DNA of 64,000 bases from Providencia sp. (GCF_003533305.1 NZ_DOEH01000023.1:226310-290309); one strand, 5' to 3'; positions 25,261 to 34,415 are shown, counted from the stretch's first letter. A program made the numbers and translations. Notes: generated by a model not told the origin, from the sequence alone.

Positions 25261-27750
25261 TTAACGACAAATTAAGGTTGGGTAAATTTCTGCGGTATCG
25301 GCTAAATTTGGTACTTCAGCACTACAACGTTGTTTATTTCCCCAGTAAATATTTAATATTTCTTGTGGTGTTACACCAACAATCCAGGTTATGCCTTGCT
25401 CACCAACGATGCCTAGTTCAATATTATTTTTATTGCGAACGCTGGCACCAAATGGTGGATAGGAGTCATCGGCTAATTTTAAGCGTGCAAAGGTTTTTTT
25501 CCCTGTAATGACATTTAAACGGCGATAGCCAATTGCACCTTGCGTTAATGTGACATCGGTCATGGTGTCTAAGGCTTCAACGTTTGCGGGTAACTTGCTG
25601 GTATTAATTGATGCAGTTGTTTTTCTATAGCCGCCAACATTGGGTAATACAGCTAATCCAAAGTAGTTAGTTTTGTATACTCCACCATTTAAAGGTACGC
25701 CGGATGCACCAGGGGTTTCGACGACTAAGCGGGTACCACCATAGGCGGCTTGATGCATGGCAATACCATCTGGTATTAAGGTGATCCCCCCATTTATTGA
25801 ACCGCCGACACTGTGATATTCGTTCGGAACATAACTGGCATTGGCGGATACTGACGCATAAGGTAAGTTTTGATTCATGTAACCACTAAAACTGCTTTGG
25901 GCTTTTTGCGATTGCGTTGTTTGATAGCCAACATTTAAACTGTAATTACGCTGGTCGTCATAGCCGCTATATCCGACGTTGTGTGTAGAACTTCTTTGCC
26001 CATTTTGCGACTGAGAGTAACCTTCAGAAAAACTGAGACTACTTGATTGGCTTAACGGAACACTAAGATATAGACTTAACGCATCATCATTGTAGCCAGC
26101 ACGTTTAGAACGTGTTGCAGATGCAGTTAAACTGAGGTTTTTTAAACCCACTGAGGGCAAATCAAATGACGTAGTTAAATAGGCGCTATATTGTTCTTCA
26201 GCTTGGCTATTCCAGTAAGTGTTGTAGTTATAATTCCCACCAAGGGAGAAGTTATCAAAATATTTATTGATATTAATCTGATAGCTTTCTTTTTGTGCTT
26301 GAATACTCGTATCAGAGCGGCGCTCTTCTAAACTCTGTTGTAATGTACGATAGGTTTCATCTGAAAATCGATACCCTGCGAAGGTAATATCGGTACGCGC
26401 TTCATCAAAGGACTTGGAATAACTTAATCGATAGCTGCGCCCTGATAATATTTTATTTATTAATTGAGAATGTGACTGAGTGACATCAAGAGACAAACTT
26501 CCAAAAGTAAATAAATCACGCCCAAACCCGATTGATAGTGCTTGGTAGTTTTTAGAAAGAACTGAGCCGCTATATATTGACCAAAGGTTATTTAGTCCAT
26601 ACGAAAACTCTCCAGATGCAGTTAAATCGCCTTCAAGTTGACGGCCTTCATAGCGTGGCTTTCCGATTGCAAATTTATATCGAATTTGGCCTGGGCGCGT
26701 TAAATAAGGCAGTGCTGCTGTCGTCATAGTGAATTTTTGTTCTTCACCATTTTCTTCACGCACGGTGACATCAAGCGTGCCTCGAATTGAACTGTCTAGC
26801 GTTTGTATTTGAAAAGGGCCAGCGGGTACGGTAGTTTCAAATACAATACGATCACGACTTCTCACGGTTACGGTAGCATTAGTTTTTGCGATACCAATAA
26901 TTTCCGGCGCATAGCCCGTTAATTTTGGTGGCATCATATTTTCATCGGTTTCTATTGAAAGACCAAGATATTGCCAAGACTCAAGCATTGGAGAATAAAA
27001 GTAGTTCTCTCCAAGTGTTAAAATAGCCGCAATTGTTTTTAACGAGCGATAAGCATATATACGACTGAGTACGGCATCACTTGTTTTACTATTATAATCC
27101 CCAGTTGTTTCTCGGTAATTAGCTTGATAATCTGCTCGTGCTCGCCAAGCACCAGCGTTAATTCCGGTTGTGCCATTAGCGGAAACATAGGTTTCCTTTA
27201 AACCGATATTTCGGCGAGTTAAAGAACCGGTTATATTGTAATCAAATAAAAATCCCATGACGCCATCTTCCCAGCGTGATGGTGGTACCCAGCTTGGGTC
27301 GCTATATTCTAAATAACTTTGTGGTATCGTTATTGATAGCGTTAGCGTCGATAATTCAACGCTTAAAACTGCACCTTCTAGTGCTGATAAATCAAGACAT
27401 TGGCCGTTATTGTTGTATTTAACTAAATTAATAACGTCTGGTTTTAATCCGAGTGCAGTTAAAGTATCTGCAGGTATACAAACAGCATTAAATAAAGATT
27501 CTTCTGGAGACTGAAGAGGGCCAATCTTAATATCTTGAGCATTCCCAAGTCGCTCATTGTTTACTTTTATCGTTAGATGGTAAGTGCCAGGCATAACGAA
27601 GCCGGCCTGAGAAAACTGGCTAAAATCGATATTCTGTGCATCTTCAGTGTCTAACATATCGGTATTGAATTCGACGGAATAAGCAACCGTAGGAATTGCT
27701 GATATGAACGAAGCAAGAATTAAATAAGGAATTATATTAAATTTAGCCAT
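25261..27750 (-). CDS. Outer-membrane fimbrial usher
   Basis: FimD/MrpC-type usher of 829 residues. Signal peptide to about AYSVEF, N-terminal domain with FNTDMLDTEDAQNIDFSQFS, the barrel start WEDGVMGFLFDYNITG, plug-region blocks LTGYAPEIIGIAKT and ETTVPAGPFQIQTL, the C-terminal PGASGVPLNGGVYKTNYFG and PPFGASVRNKNN, and a closing Cys pair (RCSAEV, PTLICR). Length is normal. It is separated from the major pilin gene by 363 AT-rich bases with a hairpin near the pilin end. Confidence 0.95.
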   Translation of the reverse strand: MAKFNIIPYLILASFISAIPTVAYSVEFNTDMLDTEDAQNIDFSQFSQAGFVMPGTYHLTIKVNNERLGNAQDIKIGPLQSPEESLFNAVCIPADTLTALGLKPDVINLVKYNNNGQCLDLSALEGAVLSVELSTLTLSITIPQSYLEYSDPSWVPPSRWEDGVMGFLFDYNITGSLTRRNIGLKETYVSANGTTGINAGAWRARADYQANYRETTGDYNSKTSDAVLSRIYAYRSLKTIAAILTLGENYFYSPMLESWQYLGLSIETDENMMPPKLTGYAPEIIGIAKTNATVTVRSRDRIVFETTVPAGPFQIQTLDSSIRGTLDVTVREENGEEQKFTMTTAALPYLTRPGQIRYKFAIGKPRYEGRQLEGDLTASGEFSYGLNNLWSIYSGSVLSKNYQALSIGFGRDLFTFGSLSLDVTQSHSQLINKILSGRSYRLSYSKSFDEARTDITFAGYRFSDETYRTLQQSLEERRSDTSIQAQKESYQININKYFDNFSLGGNYNYNTYWNSQAEEQYSAYLTTSFDLPSVGLKNLSLTASATRSKRAGYNDDALSLYLSVPLSQSSSLSFSEGYSQSQNGQRSSTHNVGYSGYDDQRNYSLNVGYQTTQSQKAQSSFSGYMNQNLPYASVSANASYVPNEYHSVGGSINGGITLIPDGIAMHQAAYGGTRLVVETPGASGVPLNGGVYKTNYFGLAVLPNVGGYRKTTASINTSKLPANVEALDTMTDVTLTQGAIGYRRLNVITGKKTFARLKLADDSYPPFGASVRNKNNIELGIVGEQGITWIVGVTPQEILNIYWGNKQRCSAEVPNLADTAEIYPTLICR

Positions 27751-28113
27751 ATTTTTTTATTAAGTTATTAAATTGTTTTTTATTTGCGATTAATTATATT
27801 AATGTGTTTTCTTTTTCATTGTTATTAATTTTAAAAGATTTTTTGCTTGTTAATTTGTTAGTTGTTTTTTAATTTTAAAAGATTTTTAATTATTCTTTTA
27901 GTTATGTTGCAATTATATACATTTTTTTTTGTTTGGTTGGCTTCTGGTTGTGTATATTTAGTATTGCCTGATTTAAAATTGTTAATCATATGGTTTATGT
28001 TGTTTGGTATATGACATAATAATATTATTGACCATAATAAATATATTATTTTCATTATTAACCTTTTTATAGGGAGGGATAATACTCCTCCCTAGTGAAT
28101 AGTTAATTAAAAC
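27751..28113. promoter_or_regulatory. AT-rich spacer with hairpin between major pilin and usher
   Basis: No gene is supported here; a 65-codon minus-strand frame at 27858-28055 is low-complexity and rejected. The only clear element is an inverted repeat AGGGAGG (28071-28077) / CCTCCCT (28087-28093) with a 9-base loop, ending about 20 bases after the pilin stop. There is no T run, so it could be a transcript-stabilising or partial stop element that keeps pilin in excess over the usher. That role is inferred. Confidence 0.5.
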
Positions 28114-28668
28114 TTACTCGTAAGCAATTTTGAAGTCAGCGATAGAACTGAAGTCACCTTCTGTAACTGGTGCGGCACTATCGACAATTTTAGTTTGTGC
28201 AGTAAATTCAAGCACGTTTTCGCCTTTCTGATTACGAATTTGGTTCATAATTGATTTTGCTTCATCGAATTTGAAGTTTTTAATTTGGATACCTATGTTA
28301 CTTGCTGTACCACTAACATCTAAAAATTCTTTATCTTTGCCTGCGTATTGTTTGCCACCAAAAGTGATCTTCATGTCTTTAACCGCAACCCATTTGTCTT
28401 CACCATCTTTACTAAATTCATTAAAGTTACAGTCTTTTAACTTAATAGTGATGTCTTTTTCTGAAGCTGCACCTGCTTCTAAAGCTGCACGAGATAGTTG
28501 ACCGAATGAAATTTCTTGTTTCAGGCTATCCGCTTCAATATTACAAGGAGAGTTAACTACTTGACCAGTGAAACGGATTTCACCATTGTCATCAGACATA
28601 GCAAAAGTAGATAACGCTGATGTAGCAACTAAAGTTGCAACGGTTAGGGCAATTTTATTTAATTTCAT
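28114..28668 (-). CDS. Major fimbrial subunit (FimA/MrpA-like)
   Basis: Pilin of 184 residues and first structural gene of the locus. Signal peptide MKLNKIALTVATLVATSALS ending near TFAMSDD, then GEIRFTGQVVNSPCNIEADS, QEISFGQLSRAALEAG, the second Cys in LKDCNFNEF, and the C-terminal FKIAYE strand. This matches the major pilin plan: first strand, disulfide, closing strand. It stands alone before a hairpin, as major pilin genes often do. If the ligase-like protein glycosylates a pilin, this is the obvious candidate. Confidence 0.93.
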   Translation of the reverse strand: MKLNKIALTVATLVATSALSTFAMSDDNGEIRFTGQVVNSPCNIEADSLKQEISFGQLSRAALEAGAASEKDITIKLKDCNFNEFSKDGEDKWVAVKDMKITFGGKQYAGKDKEFLDVSGTASNIGIQIKNFKFDEAKSIMNQIRNQKGENVLEFTAQTKIVDSAAPVTEGDFSSIADFKIAYE

Positions 28669-29105
28669 TTTGTATAATCCTTAAAATATTTATCTTAGTA
28701 ACACCCTATAAATAAGGGGGCCTCAGTTATAGGTGTAAATCTAAATGTCCAAAGTGGACTTCAATTACTTAATTTCAATTACACAATGCTAGTACTTATC
28801 GAGTACGGTAGCGTTACGTGTTATTAGTCATTTTCGACGAAGAGAAGTTTATACACTTAATGAGTGAATTGGAATATTATTTCGTTATTTCAATGTAACT
28901 AAGTGTATTATGCTTATTTTTATTTTTTAAATGATTATTTTAATGTTTTAATTCTGATTTAATGTATGAATAAATATTAAAAAATTGCATTTCTAAGGTG
29001 ATTTAAGGTTGTTTAATATGAATTGAGGCGCGTTTTTTGAAATAAAATGATAAACGCATCAAATTAAGGGTATTTGATGCGCTTTTTTGAATTTATAGGA
29101 AGGAA
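28669..29105. promoter_or_regulatory. Upstream region of the major pilin gene
   Basis: No gene is visible. The region carries several inverted repeats: ATACACTTA (28851-28859) with TAAGTGTAT (28900-28908), and GTCCA-AAG-TGGAC near 28749-28761. These may be regulator sites for the ToxR-like protein encoded just upstream. No recombinase gene lies nearby, so an invertible promoter as in mrp is not supported. Confidence 0.45.
29055..29088. terminator. Hairpin terminator between fidL-like and pilin genes
   Basis: CGCATCAAAT (29055-29064) pairs with ATTTGATGCG (29072-29081). A T run follows on the plus strand and a T-rich tail on the minus strand. It should end the regulator transcript before the pilin promoter. 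Confidence 0.75.
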
Positions 29106-29582
29106 TTAAATGGCACAAATAAAAAGAGGGGTCAGGTTTTCTTCAAAAATATAGTAGTTATCACTGAGTTTTTTAATTTCAACTAAAAAAACTTGGTTTA
29201 GTTGAGGAACACCTAATAGGCTAATTTTATTGTTGAGTTGATCGCTAGGTGCAATGGCTATGTCTTTTACCCGTGCAAAAATTTTTTCATCTTGTTTTTT
29301 ATAGTTTATTAAAAATTTACGTGAAATAAAATATTTTTGATTATCGTAGTCCATTTCACCTGTTATTAATAGATACACATAGTTGGAATCATTTACATTG
29401 GGTATTAGGCTAAACAAATAAGAACCATTAACATTTTTGTTATTATCTAAATATTGTATTTTTACTGCTGAATGACAATCAGGTATGGGATAATTATTGT
29501 ATTTTTGATACAAAATAAGTGAAATTAACATTATTGTAGTAAAAAACAATACAATGATTTTAGTCGTTTTTTTATTTAACAT
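29106..29582 (-). CDS. FidL-like membrane protein
   Basis: About 158 residues with an N-terminal membrane segment (IIVLFFTTIMLISLILY) and a periplasmic domain rich in beta pattern, with Cys at PDCHSA and near the end (LFICAI). Size, topology and position directly after a ToxR-like regulator match FidL, the partner of MarT in Salmonella, and ToxS-like partners in general. Such proteins protect or tune the periplasmic part of the regulator. The ATG at 29582 overlaps the regulator gene by 11 bases; a GTG at 29594 is possible. Assignment is by context and layout. Confidence 0.6.
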   Translation of the reverse strand: MLNKKTTKIIVLFFTTIMLISLILYQKYNNYPIPDCHSAVKIQYLDNNKNVNGSYLFSLIPNVNDSNYVYLLITGEMDYDNQKYFISRKFLINYKKQDEKIFARVKDIAIAPSDQLNNKISLLGVPQLNQVFLVEIKKLSDNYYIFEENLTPLFICAI

Positions 29583-30408
29583 AGATATTATCACAACTTA
29601 TAGTTGTACTGTTTTTGTCGGGAGTCGGACAATATGATAAAAATAATGAATTATTATTTTTAGTTTTATCGTCAGTGCTAGTTCCTATATTATAGTAAAA
29701 AAGCGTAGCCGGTATTGTACAATCAATGTTTAACTTAAGTAGTTGCTCTTGTAAGGTGGTGAAATTGATTATCTTTGTATCGGGTTTATGATAGCTATTA
29801 ATATAGCGGATGCTACATTGATCTATCTTTCCTACCTCAGGATATTCTGTACGGCTAACAAAAAAGTAACTTTTAAATAAGTAGAGTAAGCAAAAAATGA
29901 TAATCACAATAAGTGTAACTTCGAGGTATCGATTATTGAGGATATAGGATTTTTTTGTGTTGCTAGGTTTAGATTGAGTTTCTACAGAGGGTAAATCTTG
30001 GGTTTCTGTAGTGAAACTTAATGTATTTTCATTAATGCTTTCCTTTATATTTCCTTCTACCTCATTTTCCTCATTTTTTTCTGTATCTTCAAATTTCAGT
30101 GAAGCTGAAAATTTGATACCTACTTTAGGAATAGTAGTAATAATTTCCTCATCAAGAAAGGAGGATAAATGGCGACGCAAAACAGAGACACTACTGTTTA
30201 AGTTATTATCAGAAACAACTTGATTATAGTCGTCCCAGACGCGTTGAAGTAGCGTTTCCCTATCGAGGACTTCATCATTATTTTGAACGAGTACTAATAA
30301 TAAGCGATTTAAGGTCGTCGTTAATTTTATGGCGTTATTAACGTCGTCAGTGTACAACAGCCCCTGATGGCTATCATAGATAATGTGGTTATTAATAAAA
30401 TATTTCAT
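29572..30408 (-). CDS. ToxR/MarT/CadC-like membrane transcriptional regulator
   Basis: 278 residues. An OmpR/PhoB-type winged helix fills residues 1-100 (TLNRLLLVLVQNNDEVLDRETLLQ, then SSVSVLRRHLSSF and ITTIPKVGIKF), followed by an acidic linker, one membrane segment at about 161-184 (LIVIIIFCLLYLF) and a periplasmic domain with two or three Cys (QCSIRY, DCTIPA, YCPTP, SCDNIY). This one-component, membrane-bound design senses the envelope and acts directly on DNA. It heads the fimbrial locus on the same strand, so it probably controls the pilin promoter. Signal unknown. Confidence 0.85.
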   Translation of the reverse strand: MKYFINNHIIYDSHQGLLYTDDVNNAIKLTTTLNRLLLVLVQNNDEVLDRETLLQRVWDDYNQVVSDNNLNSSVSVLRRHLSSFLDEEIITTIPKVGIKFSASLKFEDTEKNEENEVEGNIKESINENTLSFTTETQDLPSVETQSKPSNTKKSYILNNRYLEVTLIVIIIFCLLYLFKSYFFVSRTEYPEVGKIDQCSIRYINSYHKPDTKIINFTTLQEQLLKLNIDCTIPATLFYYNIGTSTDDKTKNNNSLFLSYCPTPDKNSTTISCDNIYVK

Positions 30409-30601
30409 TTTAGGATTGGTTTTTTTATAGTAATAAACAACTGTATGGAGTTAGTTTATACCTGAAATTTGAGATGTGTCAATAAAACCAAATAGGTGTA
30501 AATCTTTAACTTATTTTAAATCAATAAGTTATTTTTTATTTATATAATTTAAAAGTTTTATTTATGAAGTTAATTTTTCAATAATGGCATTTAGATGAAA
30601 T

Positions 30602-30627
30602 AAAAAACCTCTTTAAAAAAGAGGTTT
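30602..30627 (-). terminator. Rho-independent terminator after hpaC
   Basis: On the minus strand AAACCTCTTT and AAAGAGGTTT form a 10-bp stem followed by a T run (the A run at 30602-30607 read on the other strand). It ends the hpaBC transcript, 45 bases after the hpaC stop. Confidence 0.85.
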
Positions 30628-30671
30628 CTTTGTAACTCAATAACTTAGTAAATTATTTTATTAACGTTAAG

Positions 30672-31190
30672 TTAATTTGTTGTTTCTAAAATCTGGTGCA
30701 TAACCGGATGAAATTTACGTTTGAAGTAAACTAAGCCATGACCTTCATCATTGACGATGATTTGTTTCATTTCAACCATGTAGACGGAATGCGTACCGAT
30801 ATCTTGTACTTGCGTTATCTCGCCTTCTAAATTGGCTAGGGCATTTCTTAATTGTGGTTGCTGTAAAATGCCTTTATCCCAAACGTTCCAGCCGAAACGT
30901 TCTTCCATTGTAGAACCTTTCATGCCGGCGAAATGACACGCCATATCTTCTTGTTCATGACTAAGCACGTTAACACACAGGCGGCCATTCTTTTGAAAGA
31001 CCGCATTCATTGCACTGTTGCGGTTAACACAAACCATCAAAGTCGGTGGCGTATCGGTAACCGAACAGACAGCAGTTGCTGTAATACCGCAACAGCCTTC
31101 AGTACCATCAGTGGTGATGACGTTAACTGCGGCACCGAGACTTGCCATCGCATCTCTGAAACGTAGGCGATGTTCATTTTCTAAAGACAT
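30672..31190 (-). CDS. hpaC: 4-hydroxyphenylacetate 3-monooxygenase, reductase component
   Basis: Flavin:NADH reductase supplying reduced FAD to HpaB. 172 residues, close to the usual 170. Seen: RFRDAMASLGAAVNVITTDG at the start, GITATAVCSVTDTPPTLMVCVN, VNVLSHEQEDMACHFAG, and a C-terminal GTHSVYMVEMKQI with LVYFKRKFHPV, all typical of the short-chain flavin reductase family. AGGAGG precedes the ATG. It follows hpaB by 21 bases, the usual hpaBC operon. Confidence 0.96.
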   Translation of the reverse strand: MSLENEHRLRFRDAMASLGAAVNVITTDGTEGCCGITATAVCSVTDTPPTLMVCVNRNSAMNAVFQKNGRLCVNVLSHEQEDMACHFAGMKGSTMEERFGWNVWDKGILQQPQLRNALANLEGEITQVQDIGTHSVYMVEMKQIIVNDEGHGLVYFKRKFHPVMHQILETTN

Positions 31191-31211
31191 ATTGACCTCC
31201 TGTGTTGCCGA

Positions 31212-32774
31212 TTATTTCAGCAACAAATCTAACTGATTAATATCGTTGTTGTTATGTAAATGAGGGCGTTTCCAACCGTGCTGATCGTAATCAGATAGGC
31301 AACGGTCAACCATATCAGTCATCGCTTTCATGTTGCCAGAACCTTGTGCATGACGCAGACATTGCAGACGAATTTCATCTTGGCTACCTGCATAGTTAAT
31401 TTCATACAGTTCATGACGACCACCGAATTCACTACCGATAGCATCCCACATTAATTTTAAAATTTTGATACGTTCCACGTGATCCATACCATTAGAACCG
31501 CGAACATATTTAGCCAGATATTTATCTATCTCTGGATTATTCATATCCCGAACACTTGATGGCAGGTAAATCAAGCCGCTCGTGACGTTACTTTCTATTA
31601 TATTCTTGATTTTCGTGTAGGCCATTGGTGCCATTACGCGATAAGTTTGAATTGCTTGGGTATCTGGTAAGTATGCTCCACCTTCCCAAGCCTTGGCTTC
31701 AGAGGTCATGGCATCGGTTAATGACCAGAATAAATTACGCCATGCAACAACTTCACCTAAGTCTGCTTGAACACCGCGGAAATCAAGTACCCCAGTACAT
31801 TCAAGGCTTTTTTGTAGTAAGCCAGTAATGAAATCTAATTTAACGGCTAAACGAACGCAAGCTTGTAATGGAAATAGGCGTGCGAATCCGCCTTGTACTG
31901 CCCAGTTACGCGCGCGGTCGAAATCACGGTAAATTAAAACGTTTTCCCATGGAATCAAAACATGATCCATAATCAAGATGGCATCGTTTTCATCAAAACG
32001 GCTTGATAGGGGATAATCAAATGGAGAACCTGTTGCACCAGCGACTAATTCATAAGACGCTCGTGAAATTAATTTCACTCCATCAGCATCCATTGGCGCG
32101 ACAAACATCAGTGCAAAATCAGGGTTATCGCCCATAACTTGTGCTGAGCCAAAACCGATAAAATTATAATGTGTTAACGCTGAGTTAGTGGCGACCACTT
32201 TTGCACCGCTGACGATAATACCTGCATCAGTTTCTTTTTCTAGTTTTATATACACATCTTTAACTTCATCGGCAGGTTTATGGCGGTCGATCGGTGGGTT
32301 AACAATGGCATGGTTAAAATATAAGCCACTTTCTTGAATACGCTGATACCAAGTTCGTGCATTGTCTGCGAACTGGCCATAATATTCAGGATTTGCCCCT
32401 AAACAACTGGCGAATGCCGCCTTATAGTCTGGAGTGCGTCCCATCCATCCATAGCTTTGGCGTGACCAGTCTGCAATGGCGTCGCGCTGTTGGCGTAGTT
32501 CGTCAGCACTTTTGGCGAAGCGGAAGAATTTATGAGTATATCCGCCGTTGCCTGTGTCGGTGTTCCAGCAAAGCTTGTCATGAGTCGTACTATCATGGAG
32601 TGCATCATATAATTGTCCTATGGAAGCTGCGGAATTACGAAATGCTGGGTGAGTAGTCACATCCTTAACACGTTCACCGTAGATATAAATTTCACGGCCA
32701 TCTTGGAGACTTTTTAGGTACTCTTGACTGTTAAAAGGGCGTTTAGCATCGGAACGAAAATCTTCGGGTTTCAT
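31212..32774 (-). CDS. hpaB: 4-hydroxyphenylacetate 3-monooxygenase, oxygenase component
   Basis: FADH2-dependent monooxygenase converting 4-hydroxyphenylacetate to 3,4-dihydroxyphenylacetate, the first step of the pathway. 520 residues as in E. coli W. Seen: KPEDFRSDAKRPFNSQEYLKS at the N-terminus, GNGGYTHKFFRFAKS, HAIVNPPIDRHKPADE, the substrate-loop region around SGAKVVATNSALTHYNFIG, DHVLIPWENVLIYRD and the C-terminal NMKAMTDMVDRCLSDYD. GAGGT precedes the ATG. It starts the hpaBC transcript after a 455-base regulatory gap. Confidence 0.97.
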   Translation of the reverse strand: MKPEDFRSDAKRPFNSQEYLKSLQDGREIYIYGERVKDVTTHPAFRNSAASIGQLYDALHDSTTHDKLCWNTDTGNGGYTHKFFRFAKSADELRQQRDAIADWSRQSYGWMGRTPDYKAAFASCLGANPEYYGQFADNARTWYQRIQESGLYFNHAIVNPPIDRHKPADEVKDVYIKLEKETDAGIIVSGAKVVATNSALTHYNFIGFGSAQVMGDNPDFALMFVAPMDADGVKLISRASYELVAGATGSPFDYPLSSRFDENDAILIMDHVLIPWENVLIYRDFDRARNWAVQGGFARLFPLQACVRLAVKLDFITGLLQKSLECTGVLDFRGVQADLGEVVAWRNLFWSLTDAMTSEAKAWEGGAYLPDTQAIQTYRVMAPMAYTKIKNIIESNVTSGLIYLPSSVRDMNNPEIDKYLAKYVRGSNGMDHVERIKILKLMWDAIGSEFGGRHELYEINYAGSQDEIRLQCLRHAQGSGNMKAMTDMVDRCLSDYDQHGWKRPHLHNNNDINQLDLLLK

Positions 32775-33229
32775 GTTTACCTCGTTATCTCACATAGAGG
32801 GCTTGCGGCTGTAGGGTAAAGGTTGCAAGCGATAATGTTAATTTTATGTTTATTTTGTGTTTCTTAATTGAATCGCTTTTTGAGGTGATTTTAAAGAGAC
32901 TTTCGAAAGGTTTACGGGTACTTTTCGTTGAAATAGATGATTTGTGATAGAACTGTGATCATGACGATGTTTCTATATTAATGTAATTGTTGTTTTTAAA
33001 TAAATGTTGTTATTTATTAGCGTATTACTGATTTTTTTATATTAATGAATAGGGTTTTTTCATATTTTTATAGTATATTTTTTGTGCTTTATCTTCATTT
33101 TTAGTCGGTGGGTAATCAAGATAAATGATATTTAAAAATAATTACATAAAACATCAAAAATGTTTTTAATATGTAAAATTATTTGATGGAAAATAGAAGA
33201 TGGCATAGATAAGTGTTAAATCGGGGGTG
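32775..33229. promoter_or_regulatory. Promoter region of hpaBC
   Basis: AT-rich and non-coding. It should carry the hpaBC promoter and the target of HpaA. GCTTGC (32801-32806) and GCAAGC (32825-32830) form an inverted repeat close to hpaB. Two TGTGA words near 32943-32960 are in direct, not inverted, orientation, so a CRP site is not supported. No exact promoter boxes are claimed. Confidence 0.4.
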
Positions 33230-34111
33230 TTAATGAATATTTTGCTCACGCCATTGGCTTGGGGAGCTACCTACTAAGCGGTTAAAGAATCGAGCAAAAT
33301 AAGCGGGATCTTTGAATCCAAGTTGATAAGCAATCTCTGAAACTGGACTATCCGAAAAGATTAGCATGCGTTTGGCTTCTCGCAATATTCTATCAAATAT
33401 CAATCGCTTAGGTGGCCTGTTTGCAAATCGGCGACACATATCTTTAAGCCTTGATTCTGTGACTCCCAATTTTTGAGCATACTCAGGAACAGTAAGGTGT
33501 TGCTTATAATATTGGTCAATAAACTGGTTAAAACGTTGAAATAGACGGTGTTCACCTCGAACTCCCGTGATGTGGTGGTCATCAAGGGGAATCGATCTTA
33601 ACAAAAAAGTAAATAAGGCTTGAGCTAAGGATGAAAGGACTTGATCTCGGCCTTTATCAGTATTAGCCGATTCTCGTGCCATTAATGCCCAGTAATGACT
33701 AAACGTATGAATATCATCGGGTTTATCAGCAACAGATAAACAAATAGCAGGAACCTCAACAAGATCACGATTGGTGGGATAAAGGGACTCAAGTAAAGGT
33801 GATATTAAGTCTTGGCGCACTGTTAAAACATGGCCATCAGTATCTTCTTGAGTAAAAAAGGCATGAGCCACAGAAGGGGGAGTTAAAATAAATAATGGCG
33901 CCTGCACTGAATAACGGGACTCATCAAGCTGCAAAGTGATATGGCCAGTTTCAAGATAATGAAGCTGGAAAAAACCATCGTGGCGATGTGCCTGCATATC
34001 ACGACCAAAAAAAGCGGCCATGTTGCCGAAGGTTTGGTAGTGGACGTCGTCGTTGCCTTGGGTTTCGTCGTAGTCTGTGCCTAAATCGATATTCGCTATT
34101 ATACCCTTCAT
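33230..34111 (-). CDS. hpaA: AraC-family activator of the hpa monooxygenase genes
   Basis: AraC/XylS regulator of 293 residues. N-terminal cupin-like sensing domain (QAHRHDGFFQLHYLETGHITLQLDES), C-terminal double helix-turn-helix from about residue 195 (FIDQYYKQHLTVPEYAQKLGVTESRLKDMCRRF, then ISEIAYQLGFKDPAYFARFF-type block, here VSEIAYQLGFKDPAYFARFFNRLVG shortened by eye). In E. coli W, HpaA activates hpaBC in response to 4-hydroxyphenylacetate. The start ATG is right next to a tandem ERIC pair, and AGGAAG in that boundary serves as ribosome binding site. Position between hpaX and hpaB is as in E. coli. Confidence 0.93.
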   Translation of the reverse strand: MKGIIANIDLGTDYDETQGNDDVHYQTFGNMAAFFGRDMQAHRHDGFFQLHYLETGHITLQLDESRYSVQAPLFILTPPSVAHAFFTQEDTDGHVLTVRQDLISPLLESLYPTNRDLVEVPAICLSVADKPDDIHTFSHYWALMARESANTDKGRDQVLSSLAQALFTFLLRSIPLDDHHITGVRGEHRLFQRFNQFIDQYYKQHLTVPEYAQKLGVTESRLKDMCRRFANRPPKRLIFDRILREAKRMLIFSDSPVSEIAYQLGFKDPAYFARFFNRLVGSSPSQWREQNIH

Positions 34112-34217
34112 TCTTCTTCCTGTAGCGTTGTTGGCTGCGTTCAGTTACTCGGGTCACATACTTTTGTATGCTCCTCGAGGTAACTTCGCTTGCCGCCTAG
34201 CTACAACTCGAATTGTT
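34107..34217. repeat. ERIC-like element (copy 1)
   Basis: Imperfect palindromic repeat with GTTGTTGGCTGC at the left, a central TCACATAC-TTTTG-TATGCTCC and TTGCCGCCTAGC at the right. This matches the ERIC consensus core (GTCAC-TAC-TATGTA-GCTCC and TGCCGCCT). It begins inside the first codons of hpaA and continues straight into the next copy. Confidence 0.85.
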
Positions 34218-34335
34218 CTTCATTCTTCAAGTCGCAGTGTTGTTGGCTGCACAAGATAACCCTAGTCACATACTCGTGTATGCTCCTAGGGATTAGCTTG
34301 CTTGCCGCCTAGCTGCAACTTGAATTATTTTGAAC
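34218..34335. repeat. ERIC-like element (copy 2)
   Basis: Second tandem copy, with the core CCTAGTCACATACTCGTGTA and the ending GCCGCCTAGCTGCAACTTG. Together with copy 1 it fills the space upstream of hpaA. The rest of the gap to the hpaX stop at 34416 is AT-rich and without a recognisable feature. Confidence 0.85.
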
Positions 34336-34415
34336 AACATTTAGGGAGGGCTAAATAAATTCAATTTTTTCAAATTATTGCAGCATTCAGTTTTTAAAAT
34401 TCGACCGTTACTATT

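Noticed and set aside
27858..28055. Minus-strand frame of 65 codons between usher and pilin
   Set aside because: Low-complexity Asn/Ile/Lys-rich sequence from an AT-rich gap, no leader or family pattern.
28669..29105. Invertible promoter as in the mrp or fim loci
   Set aside because: The inverted repeats found are short (9 bp) and no fimB/mrpI-type recombinase gene is present near the locus.
32930..32970. CRP binding site upstream of hpaBC
   Set aside because: Two TGTGA words are direct repeats, not the TGTGA-N6-TCACA arrangement.
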